Shown piece by piece: positions 1-4,435 of a DNA stretch of 5,519 bases (its first letter is position 1; every line of letters begins with the position of its first letter). This DNA comes from Candidatus Aenigmatarchaeota archaeon (GTDB lineage: Archaea; Aenigmatarchaeota; Aenigmatarchaeia; QMZS01). The stretch is from NCBI GenBank assembly GCA_030620695.1, contig JAUXEA010000036.1:1-5519 (forward strand). The letters run 5' to 3'. A program made the translations under genes and the position numbers. Under the pieces are notes generated by a model, which saw nothing but the letters and a program-made list of their open reading frames with translations, was not told the origin of the DNA and searched no databases.

Positions 1-1
1 T

Positions 2-1063
2 TATACTATAAATAGCCATATCAATGCTACTGCAGGAAACAGAAATTCAACAACTTTGAGAACAATAATTTTGGATACAACCCCCCCAACAATAAACATA
101 ACCTATCCTGAAACTACAACCTATTATATTCTCACAAAACCAGCAACAATAAATTACACAATAGATGATACTGCCGATACTTGCTGGTTTAACATTAACG
201 GAACTAACACAACTTTCACTTGCGGGAATAATTCTGCAAATATTACAGACCATATTTCTTCAGGGAGCAATACTTTAACCTTGTATGCTAATGATTCTTT
301 GGGGAATATTGGAAATGATAATGTAACTTTTATTTATAATGATACTGTAGTTTCATTTTCATCTCCTCAGCCTATTTTGGATGAACAATTCACTTCCACA
401 ACAATTTCAGTAACTATCGGGGCAACAACAGATACCACTGGTAATTGCAGATATTCTGCTTCATCTGGAAGTGCTTTTGCGGATATGACAAATTTCACCA
501 ACACAAACTCAACAAACCATTCTTCAGCAATAAGCGTGAGTTTTGGAAATAATTACAATTATTATGTTAAGTGCAACAATTCTTTGGGGAATATAAATCC
601 ATCGGATTATCACCTTTATTTTGCGGTAAAAAGTTCTGAAAGTGTGGGAGGAAGTGAAGGAACTGGAGATGTAATAGTTTGCGGAGATGGAATCTGCGAT
701 GGAGATGAAAATGTTAGTAATTGTCCTGAAGATTGTGCGATTTGCGGGGATGGAATCTGCTCTGTTGGAGAGAACCTGACAAATTGTCCTGAAGACTGCA
801 AGGAACTGATATTTAATATTACCCAACCAGTTTTTAATCTCTCGGACATTTTTGACGGGATTCTGATTTATCCTGATATTCCCGATATGCTGGGGCAGTT
901 TCAGTTGTATTTGCAGTCTGAAATTGGGGAGACTCCAACAACTCATGTAAAAATATTCGGATGGTATGTATTGGTGGTTATTCTTATTCTTTCATTTGCA
1001 GTCTGGTATCTATTGGGAGTTTATAAAGAGATAAGAGTTAATAAATATGTTAAAAAAGAATAA
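2..1063 (+). CDS. Cell-surface Ig-like glycoprotein with cysteine modules and C-terminal membrane anchor (5' partial)
   Basis: The reading frame is open to the left edge (in-frame YTINSHINATAG before the TTG at 56), so the true start lies outside and 353 residues are visible. Two Ig/cadherin-like beta repeats are seen, each ending in an N[DN]SLGNI motif (bases ~80-340 and ~345-630); the TPPTINITYP opening is typical of archaeal surface repeats. Two tandem 19-residue cysteine modules follow, CGDGIC-x4-EN-x2-NCPEDC (680-736 and 743-799). One transmembrane helix (~956-1024) and a short basic tail (VNKYVKKE) anchor the C-terminus in the membrane. I count about 19 N-x-S/T sequons, suggesting dense N-glycosylation. 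The stop is 2 nt before the next ATG, so the pair is probably cotranscribed. Its ligand or function is unknown; it could be an adhesin or an S-layer-associated protein. Confidence 0.85.
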   Translation, partial: YTINSHINATAGNRNSTTLRTIILDTTPPTINITYPETTTYYILTKPATINYTIDDTADTCWFNINGTNTTFTCGNNSANITDHISSGSNTLTLYANDSLGNIGNDNVTFIYNDTVVSFSSPQPILDEQFTSTTISVTIGATTDTTGNCRYSASSGSAFADMTNFTNTNSTNHSSAISVSFGNNYNYYVKCNNSLGNINPSDYHLYFAVKSSESVGGSEGTGDVIVCGDGICDGDENVSNCPEDCAICGDGICSVGENLTNCPEDCKELIFNITQPVFNLSDIFDGILIYPDIPDMLGQFQLYLQSEIGETPTTHVKIFGWYVLVVILILSFAVWYLLGVYKEIRVNKYVKKE

Positions 1064-1065
1064 TT

Positions 1066-1794
1066 ATGGGAAAATATAGTTTGGGGAGTGATAAGTTCAA
1101 TGCCACAAAAGATATTTTTTATATCTTTTGTTTTGTGACTCTTGTTGTTTTATCCTGGATTTTAGTTAATGCCAATTTAACTTTTGCTGTTATTTTCGGA
1201 ACTTTTATGCTTTCTTTTTTTGTTGGAGATTTGTATGATTACGCAATGGGGAGGAGAACTGCAATAAGCACAGTAACAGAAGAACCCGCAAAATTGAGAC
1301 CTATGGATTTTTTAAGAAAGATTTCACCTCTCCAGTTGTTTTTATTCACAATTATCTGCTGTTCTGCTGTATTTTTCAGTTCAGTTTCGCAGGGAGTATC
1401 TTTAATTGCAGCCCCAACTTTTCAGGTTGCAGAGTTTACCCAAACTCCTTTGTTTGGTGTTTTCCTCACAACAATTGTATCAGTCCCCGAAACACTTTTT
1501 TTCTTCTGCCTCCTTTTCCCCAGCATATTTGTCTTGATTTACAAAAAAACAGGAGACCCGATAATTAGTTTAGTTATTTCAGTTTTACTTGCTTCTGGAA
1601 CATTTTCATTTTTTCATTTCACAGCGTATGGCACGAGCAACATAACTGGGAGTATGGCAACATTTATGTTTGGGATTTTTAATTGCACGTGGATTTATGC
1701 CTTTCGGAGTTCTTATTCACTAATCGCAATTCATGCTGTCAACAATTTTGTTGTAACCTTTTTCGGTTTAGTGGTTATTGGAGCACTTGTTTGA
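1066..1794 (+). CDS. CPBP-like intramembrane metalloprotease homologue (degenerate motif 1)
   Basis: A 242-residue polytopic membrane protein with about six hydrophobic helices. Two of the CPBP/Abi (CAAX protease and bacteriocin-processing) family motifs are visible: F180-x3-H184 (FSFFH) and H223-x3-N227 (HAVNN), both within helices. The first motif, normally EExxxR, is reduced to P141-E142 followed by TLFFF with no arginine, so one glutamate and two histidines could still ligate zinc, but activity is uncertain. Family members cleave prenylated or other substrates inside the membrane. The ATG lies 2 nt after the stop of the surface-protein gene (TAA-TT-ATG), so it is probably translated by coupling or reinitiation; no Shine-Dalgarno is seen. 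Context suggests work on surface or membrane proteins. It could instead be a non-catalytic member of the family. Confidence 0.7.
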   Translation: MGKYSLGSDKFNATKDIFYIFCFVTLVVLSWILVNANLTFAVIFGTFMLSFFVGDLYDYAMGRRTAISTVTEEPAKLRPMDFLRKISPLQLFLFTIICCSAVFFSSVSQGVSLIAAPTFQVAEFTQTPLFGVFLTTIVSVPETLFFFCLLFPSIFVLIYKKTGDPIISLVISVLLASGTFSFFHFTAYGTSNITGSMATFMFGIFNCTWIYAFRSSYSLIAIHAVNNFVVTFFGLVVIGALV

Positions 1795-1820
1795 AATATC
1801 CCTAAAAATCAAAAAAAAGG

Positions 1821-1850
1821 TCTATATATACTTAAAATACATATATATTT
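1821..1850 (+). promoter_or_regulatory. Promoter of structured RNA copy 1
   Basis: A TATA box TATATATA (1823-1830) lies about 20 nt before the proposed RNA 5' end. The initiation-proximal element CATATATATTTA (1840-1851) recurs exactly in front of RNA copy 2. The TATA-to-start spacing matches the leaderless mRNA promoters in the window. The exact start site is inferred. Confidence 0.5.
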
Positions 1851-1990
1851 AAGCCTAACGGCTCTGTGTTTTTTACGAGTTAGGTAAAGGGGATGCCAAT
1901 CCTATTCAACTAAATCATAAACTTCTGGAACTTATATCTTCAAGAGTTTTAATTCTTTGCACAAAGTTCTCATAATATACTTGTTTTTAT
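1851..1990 (+). ncRNA. Structured RNA of unknown family, copy 1
   Basis: This ~140-nt stretch aligns over its full length with 4062-4205. Helices in 5'-3' order: AGCC/GGCT closing a TAAC tetraloop (1852-1863); TAGG/CCTA (1881-1884 with 1901-1904) enclosing a purine-rich loop GTAAAGGGGATGCCAAT; GGAACTT/AAGTTCT (1927-1933 with 1964-1970) carrying an inner AAGA/TCTT hairpin (1942-1945 with 1954-1957); and a terminal CATAA/TTATG hairpin running into a T-tract. Copy 2 keeps these helices through compensatory changes, which supports an RNA rather than chance conservation. No long ORF is present. It does not fit tRNA, 5S, SRP, RNase P or C/D box RNA by motif. It could be a trans-acting regulatory RNA; the ends are estimates. 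Confidence 0.7.
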
Positions 1991-1991
1991 G
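1971..1991 (+). terminator. Probable terminator of RNA copy 1
   Basis: A weak CATAA/TTATG hairpin overlaps the tract TTGTTTTTATG. The sequence is identical at the end of copy 2, within a 26-nt perfect repeat (1970-1995 and 4185-4210). T-rich tracts terminate archaeal transcription. Confidence 0.5.
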
Positions 1992-2020
1992 TTATAAAAG
2001 AAAATTATTATATTTATTTT
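1992..2020 (+). promoter_or_regulatory. Promoter of the pseudoknot RNA
   Basis: The box TTATAAAA (1992-1999) lies 21 nt upstream of the first paired base of the pseudoknot RNA, followed by an AT-rich initiation element (TTATTATATTTATTTT). It directly abuts the terminator of RNA copy 1, so the two RNAs could be separate units back to back. Confidence 0.45.
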
Positions 2021-2115
2021 ATGGAGTCCTAAACACTGTAAAGGTTGGAGTCCGTGAAAGTCGGTATAAATAATACAGTTAGCCAACCCTTAAAATAGGG
2101 ACTTCATATTTTTTT
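2021..2115 (+). ncRNA. Candidate pseudoknotted structured RNA, unknown family
   Basis: A long closing stem pairs ATGGAGTCC (2021-2029) with GGACTTCAT (2099-2107), extendable by two pairs with a bulge. Inside it, ACTGTA (2035-2040) pairs with TACAGT (2074-2079), and GGTTGG (2043-2048) pairs with CCAACC (2083-2088); these two 6-bp helices interlock as an H-type pseudoknot. A small CCG/CGG hairpin with loop TGAAAGT (2052-2064) sits between them. Seven Ts follow at 2109-2115, as a terminator would. There is no copy of it next to the second RNA gene, so this rests on one sequence without covariation support. It might be a riboswitch-like or ribozyme-like fold, or an independent small RNA. No family recognised. 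Confidence 0.55.
2108..2115 (+). terminator. T-tract terminator of the pseudoknot RNA
   Basis: Seven consecutive Ts (2109-2115) directly follow the 3' arm of a 9-11 bp stem (2096-2107), the layout of an intrinsic terminator and also of archaeal T-tract termination. Confidence 0.5.
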
Positions 2116-2121
2116 ATAATT

Positions 2122-2158
2122 AAACTTTTTAGCTCATATCTCAAAGCTATTAGTTTTT
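2122..2158 (+). repeat. Inverted repeat between convergent units
   Basis: TAGCT (2130-2134) pairs with AGCTA (2145-2149) and AAACT (2122-2126) with AGTTT (2152-2156) across a small internal loop. A T-run (2154-2158) closes the 3' side on the plus strand. It lies between the plus-strand RNA genes and the minus-strand 51-residue gene, so it may be a backup terminator. AT-richness makes chance pairing possible. Confidence 0.3.
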
Positions 2159-2176
2159 ATCATATAACTTTATAAT

Positions 2177-2332
2177 TTATAGTTCTCTTGAGGCTTCTCT
2201 AAACTTTTTTCTTAAATAATATCCATCTACTTCAACAGTTTCCATTTTATCTCTTATTGCTAATTCTTTAGCCCTTTTTAATACATTTTTACCCAATCTA
2301 TTTAAAAAACTGTTTTGCTGTTTTTTATTCAT
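2177..2332 (-). CDS. Small basic protein of unknown function, 51 residues
   Basis: The ORF encodes MNKKQQNSFLNRLGKNVL to the end SREL. It is lysine/arginine-rich and probably mostly helical, with a single possible strand region (METVEVDGYY) in the middle and no transmembrane segment, so a cytoplasmic protein that could bind nucleic acid is plausible but unproven. The main support that it is a real gene is its promoter: a TATA box lies exactly 19 nt upstream of the ATG within a ~40-bp element nearly identical to those of two other small genes here. Transcription would start at or next to the ATG, giving a leaderless mRNA. It sits just behind the prenyltransferase gene, with the promoter overlapping that gene's stop codon, so it is separately expressed. 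I do not recognise the family. Confidence 0.65.
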   Translation of the reverse strand: MNKKQQNSFLNRLGKNVLKRAKELAIRDKMETVEVDGYYLRKKFREASREL

Positions 2333-2367
2333 AATATAATACCTTTTTAACATATATAAGGAAAATT
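2333..2367 (-). promoter_or_regulatory. Leaderless promoter of the 51-residue gene
   Basis: On the minus strand, AATTTTCCTT (BRE-like) runs into the TATA box TTATATAT (2352-2359), then 19 nt (GTTAAAAAGGTATTATATT) to the ATG. It overlaps the TAA stop of the upstream prenyltransferase gene (2366-2368). The element is shared with the promoters at 3721-3756 and 3993-4027. Confidence 0.75.
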
Positions 2368-3019
2368 ATCTCCCAAAATTTCTTTTTTGTTTAGAAAACC
2401 ATTGATAAATTTTCCGCACATCTTTTTCAGTTAATTCTCCCCAAAGTTTATCTTCGTAATATCTCTCGGCATATCCTGACTGCCAGATTAAAAAATCAGA
2501 ATCTCTCTGGAATCCTCCAGTCCGAACAAGCAAATCAACATCATTTTTGACCCAAAGATTGTTTTGCAAAGACTCAACAGAACAATTTTTGCATTTATGA
2601 ACTGCCTGAACAATCTCATCTTTTGCACTATAATTAAGCAGGAGATTTAATGATTTACCCCCTGCCGAAAGAGTCTTTTTTTCTATGTTTAAAAGAGCAT
2701 CTTTCAGGGGTTTTTTGAATTCTTCCAAATTGCCTATAAACTTAATCCTAACATTTTCCTTCTGCTTTTTCTTCAGAAAGTTGTTCGCATTTTTCAGAAA
2801 CAATGAATGAAGCAAATTAATTTCAAATTTATTCCGCTTCCAGTTCTCTTTTGAGAACCCGAAAAACGAAATCTCTTTCACCCCCAAATTAAAAAAATAT
2901 TTTGAAACATTAAAAACCTGTTCAATTCCTTTTTGATAAGATTTTATCATAGAAATTTTATATTTTTTTGAGAACCGTCTGTTCCCGTCAGGAATAATTG
3001 CTATATTAGTTAATCCCAT
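2366..3019 (-). CDS. uppS: cis-prenyltransferase (di-trans,poly-cis polyprenyl diphosphate synthase, UppS family)
   Basis: This enzyme condenses isopentenyl diphosphate in cis onto an allylic primer to make the long polyprenyl diphosphate used as glycan lipid carrier (dolichol- or undecaprenol-type) at the membrane face. Family motifs appear in order: IIPDGNRR (D11 as catalytic Asp), FSKENWKR (56-62), SLNLLLNYSAKDEIVQA (123-139), and DLLVRTGGFQRDSDFLIWQ (162-180), with R166, R172 and S174 for diphosphate binding and E185 as the Mg-binding Glu. At 217 residues it is shorter than the usual ~250. The conserved GHxxG histidine is replaced (S27-Y28-Q29-K30-G31). I chose the ATG at 3019, 2 nt after the upstream stop, over the TTG at 3025, which overlaps that gene. 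Functional assignment is firm; product length cannot be read from sequence. Confidence 0.93.
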   Translation of the reverse strand: MGLTNIAIIPDGNRRFSKKYKISMIKSYQKGIEQVFNVSKYFFNLGVKEISFFGFSKENWKRNKFEINLLHSLFLKNANNFLKKKQKENVRIKFIGNLEEFKKPLKDALLNIEKKTLSAGGKSLNLLLNYSAKDEIVQAVHKCKNCSVESLQNNLWVKNDVDLLVRTGGFQRDSDFLIWQSGYAERYYEDKLWGELTEKDVRKIYQWFSKQKRNFGR

Positions 3020-3021
3020 AA

Positions 3022-3267
3022 TCAAGTATATTCATCTATTTCATAAGCAAGACCAATTTTTCTTTTTCTCTTTTTTGTATATTTTATTATTTTGTTATCA
3101 AGCAACATATTCCAAAAAAAAGCAGAACTAAGCCAAGTAACAAATCCTATCAATAAATAATAAGAATTTTTAGTAAAATAAGCCATAAGAAAAGATAATA
3201 AGAAACCGCCAAAAACAGTAAACCACTGTATTGAAGTTGCCTTATTTGTATCAATTTTTCTTACCAT
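3022..3267 (-). CDS. Small two-helix membrane protein of unknown function, upstream of uppS
   Basis: An 81-residue protein with two hydrophobic helices (about 15-31 and 37-56) separated by a short TKNS turn, then a strongly basic stretch (KYTKKRKRK, 62-70) and an acidic end (YEIDEYT). The positive-inside rule suggests a helical hairpin with the basic tail in the cytoplasm. Its stop codon lies 2 nt before the uppS ATG, so the two form an operon and it may act near the polyprenyl carrier pathway, by context only. A TTTATTTT box about 18 nt before the ATG fits a leaderless transcript starting here. No family recognised. Confidence 0.75.
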   Translation of the reverse strand: MVRKIDTNKATSIQWFTVFGGFLLSFLMAYFTKNSYYLLIGFVTWLSSAFFWNMLLDNKIIKYTKKRKRKIGLAYEIDEYT

Positions 3268-3293
3268 AAATATAAAATAAAAAATAAAATAAA
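3268..3293 (-). promoter_or_regulatory. Probable promoter of the small membrane protein-uppS operon
   Basis: On the minus strand a TTTATTTT TATA-like box (3286-3293) is followed by an AT-rich 18-nt spacer ending at the ATG at 3267. It lacks the TTTTCCTT element of the other three promoters. The low-complexity AT context makes the box assignment weak. Confidence 0.4.
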
Positions 3294-3330
3294 CTCTCCT
3301 ATTTCCATTTTTGCCTTTCTCTGCTCAAAA

Positions 3331-3720
3331 TTAAATTTTTAGTTTCTTTATTGCTACTTTCGCTCCTGACAAACCCAGATAAACTATTGCCAATAACATA
3401 ACCATCCCTGCTAAGGTGGTTTCATAGGCTAAAGTTAACTGTGGAACAAAAACACGGATTATTGAAGCGACAGCCATCACTATCAGAATATTCACCAAAT
3501 CCTGAGGGATATTCTCTTTTCCCTTATGTATTTTCAAAGCAAACATTAAGAACATTGCTGCAAATCCTAATTGAATTGCCATTGCAAATCCAATTGCTCC
3601 TGTCAATGCTGTTAATATCGGTGAAACCAATAATGCCATAATCCCTGCAATTATTAATGCAAAGACTGCTCCCACTACACATTCTTTGAGCATTTTACTT
3701 TCGTTAAAACTTACTTTCAT
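3331..3720 (-). CDS. Membrane protein of unknown function, 129 residues
   Basis: A small hydrophobic protein with three to four predicted transmembrane helices (about 14-34, 38-62, 74-92, 101-120), a short charged loop KIHKGKENIPQD (63-74), and a lysine-rich end (AIKKLKI). It is rich in Ala, Leu, Ile and Met with small residues in the helices, like small integral proteins common in reduced archaeal genomes; no enzymatic motif is visible. I chose the ATG at 3720 (MKVSFNESKML) rather than the in-frame ATG at 3732 (MYILMKV), because the TATA box at 3740-3747 lies exactly 19 nt before 3720, which places 3732 upstream of the expected transcription start. It has its own promoter and is not obviously in an operon with its neighbours. 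Confidence 0.8.
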   Translation of the reverse strand: MKVSFNESKMLKECVVGAVFALIIAGIMALLVSPILTALTGAIGFAMAIQLGFAAMFLMFALKIHKGKENIPQDLVNILIVMAVASIIRVFVPQLTLAYETTLAGMVMLLAIVYLGLSGAKVAIKKLKI

Positions 3721-3756
3721 TAATATATACATTTTTAGGTTATTTAAGGAAAATTT
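3721..3756 (-). promoter_or_regulatory. Leaderless promoter of the 129-residue membrane protein
   Basis: Minus strand: AATTTTCCTT (BRE-like), TATA box TTAAATAA (3740-3747), then the 19-nt spacer CCTAAAAATGTATATATTA to the ATG at 3720. Same architecture and spacing as the promoters at 2333-2367 and 3993-4027. It decides the start codon. Confidence 0.75.
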
Positions 3757-3785
3757 CTAATGTTTTTTCATATAAGACTTTTATT

Positions 3786-3992
3786 CTATCCTCTAATTAC
3801 TTTATATTTATAAACTTCTTTCGCATTAAGACCAGTCCATAATTTCCCAGTAAGTGCAAATTTTCCTTCTTTATTAGCTCTATACTTTGACCAACTCATT
3901 TCTCCCTTATAAGGTTTTAATATTTGTGAAGGATAATCACTCCCTTTATGTTTTGGAATTAACTTAACTACATAACCTTTAATTCTTGGCAT
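3786..3992 (-). CDS. Small basic protein of unknown function, 68 residues
   Basis: Encodes MPRIKGYVVKLIPKHKGSDY through to KEVYKYKVIRG. It is rich in lysine, glycine and aromatic residues with alternating hydrophobic positions (GYVVKLIP, VYKYKVI), suggesting a small beta-rich cytoplasmic domain; no transmembrane helix and no cysteine. Start chosen at the ATG at 3992, not the in-frame ATG at 4013: the TATA box (4012-4019) lies exactly 19 nt before 3992 and overlaps the upstream ATG, which therefore cannot be in the mRNA. It is divergent from RNA copy 2, and both promoters share the ~70-nt gap, so their expression could be linked. A nucleic-acid-binding role is possible from composition but not shown. 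Family not recognised. Confidence 0.7.
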   Translation of the reverse strand: MPRIKGYVVKLIPKHKGSDYPSQILKPYKGEMSWSKYRANKEGKFALTGKLWTGLNAKEVYKYKVIRG

Positions 3993-4027
3993 AATATATC
4001 TACTTTTTAACATATAAAAGGAAAATT
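3993..4027 (-). promoter_or_regulatory. Leaderless promoter of the 68-residue gene
   Basis: Minus strand: AATTTTCCTT (BRE-like), TATA box TTTTATAT (4012-4019), then the 19-nt spacer GTTAAAAAGTAGATATATT to the ATG at 3992. Its first nine spacer bases, GTTAAAAAG, are identical to those of the promoter at 2333-2367. Confidence 0.75.
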
Positions 4028-4030
4028 ATT

Positions 4031-4061
4031 GTTATATTAAAAGAATTTATCATATATATTT
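4031..4061 (+). promoter_or_regulatory. Promoter of structured RNA copy 2
   Basis: The TATA-like box TTATATTA (4032-4039) lies ~22 nt before the proposed 5' end, with CATATATATTTA (4051-4062) just ahead of the RNA, exactly as at copy 1. It faces away from the promoter at 3993-4027, forming a divergent promoter region. Confidence 0.45.
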
Positions 4062-4205
4062 ATAGTCTTACGACAGAAGTATTTTTTTCAAAGTTTAGGT
4101 AAAAGGGGTCGTCAAACCTATTTAACTAAAATTCAAAAGGGTTTTAGTTCATTTCTCAAGGAGTTTAATCCTATCACAGAACTTTCATAATATACTTGTT
4201 TTTAT
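4062..4205 (+). ncRNA. Structured RNA of unknown family, copy 2
   Basis: Paralogue of 1851-1990 with the same helix order: GTC/GAC closing TTAC (4065-4074); TAGGT/ACCTA (4096-4100 with 4116-4120) around a loop containing AAAAGGGGTCGTCA; AGTTC/GAACT (4146-4150 with 4179-4183) carrying AGGA/TCCT (4159-4162 with 4169-4172); terminal hairpin plus T-tract. Linker lengths on both sides of the inner hairpin (8 and 6 nt) equal those in copy 1. Only this copy also offers an 8-bp AACTAAAA/TTTTAGTT hairpin (4124-4131 with 4142-4149), which would compete with the AGTTC/GAACT helix. It lies between the divergent 68-residue gene and the end of the transglutaminase operon. Function unknown. Confidence 0.7.
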
Positions 4206-4206
4206 G
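4186..4206 (+). terminator. Probable terminator of RNA copy 2
   Basis: CATAA/TTATG hairpin overlapping TTGTTTTTATG, identical to the end of copy 1. It precedes the convergent end of the minus-strand operon at 4230. Confidence 0.5.
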
Positions 4207-4229
4207 TTATTTATAGAAAAAATTAGAAT

Positions 4230-4433
4230 TTATTTTTTTCTTCCCTCCCTCAAACATACGAAAATTACAGTAAAAAATAGACCATATAAAAAATGACCCC
4301 ACAACATCTCAATTACAGACAAAATTAGTAAAGCTGTAAAGAATAAATTTGATAATTCATGTAATAAAGATAGGATATTTTCTTCTTTCTTAGTTTTATT
4401 TTTTCTTTTCCGACTTGGTTTTTCTTTTCCCAT
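4230..4433 (-). CDS. Small basic membrane protein, last gene of the transglutaminase operon
   Basis: A 67-residue protein: a strongly basic N-terminus (MGKEKPSRKRKNKTKKEEN) followed by two closely spaced hydrophobic helices (about 29-45 and 46-61) with an acidic residue (E42) in the first and a basic end (REGRKK). The charge pattern places both ends in the cytoplasm. I chose the ATG at 4433, 2 nt after the stop of the upstream gene (TGA-AT-ATG); the in-frame TTG at 4442 would overlap that gene. A purine-rich GGAGA about 11 nt upstream could act as a weak ribosome site. Cotranscription with the transglutaminase-like gene suggests a partner or scaffold at the membrane, by context only. No family recognised. 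Confidence 0.7.
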   Translation of the reverse strand: MGKEKPSRKRKNKTKKEENILSLLHELSNLFFTALLILSVIEMLWGHFLYGLFFTVIFVCLREGRKK

Positions 4434-4435
4434 AT

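Noticed and set aside
524..946. Minus-strand ORFs inside the surface-protein gene (47-253, 524-946, 616-849)
   Set aside because: They are antisense shadows of a gene with clear domain structure; their translations show no family motif and no promoter or junction signal.
1851..1990. Structured RNA as C/D or H/ACA guide RNA, SRP RNA or RNase P RNA
   Set aside because: No RTGATGA/CTGA boxes, no ACA at the 3' end, no SRP helix 8 or RNase P core motif visible.
2021..2107. Pseudoknot RNA as a tRNA or a twister ribozyme
   Set aside because: No D/anticodon/T-arm pattern exists. The CCTAAACACTG segment superficially resembles a twister internal loop, but the order of interlocking helices and the remaining conserved loops do not match what I know of that ribozyme.
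1795..2176. CRISPR array in the noncoding region
   Set aside because: No regularly spaced direct repeats; the only strong repeat is the single second copy of the RNA 2.2 kb away.
3441..3641. Plus-strand ORFs inside minus-strand genes (3441-3641, 4687-4914, 5329-5514)
   Set aside because: They overlap genes with helices, catalytic motifs or coupled starts; no initiation signal is seen and their translations look random.
3721..3732. ATG at 3732 as start of the 129-residue membrane protein (MYILMKV...)
   Set aside because: It lies between the TATA box and the expected transcription start, so it would not be in the mRNA; the 19-nt rule places the start at 3720.
3993..4013. ATG at 4013 as start of the 68-residue protein (MLKSRYIMPRI...)
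   Set aside because: This ATG overlaps the TATA box itself; the promoter spacing and the similarity to two sister promoters place the start at 3992.
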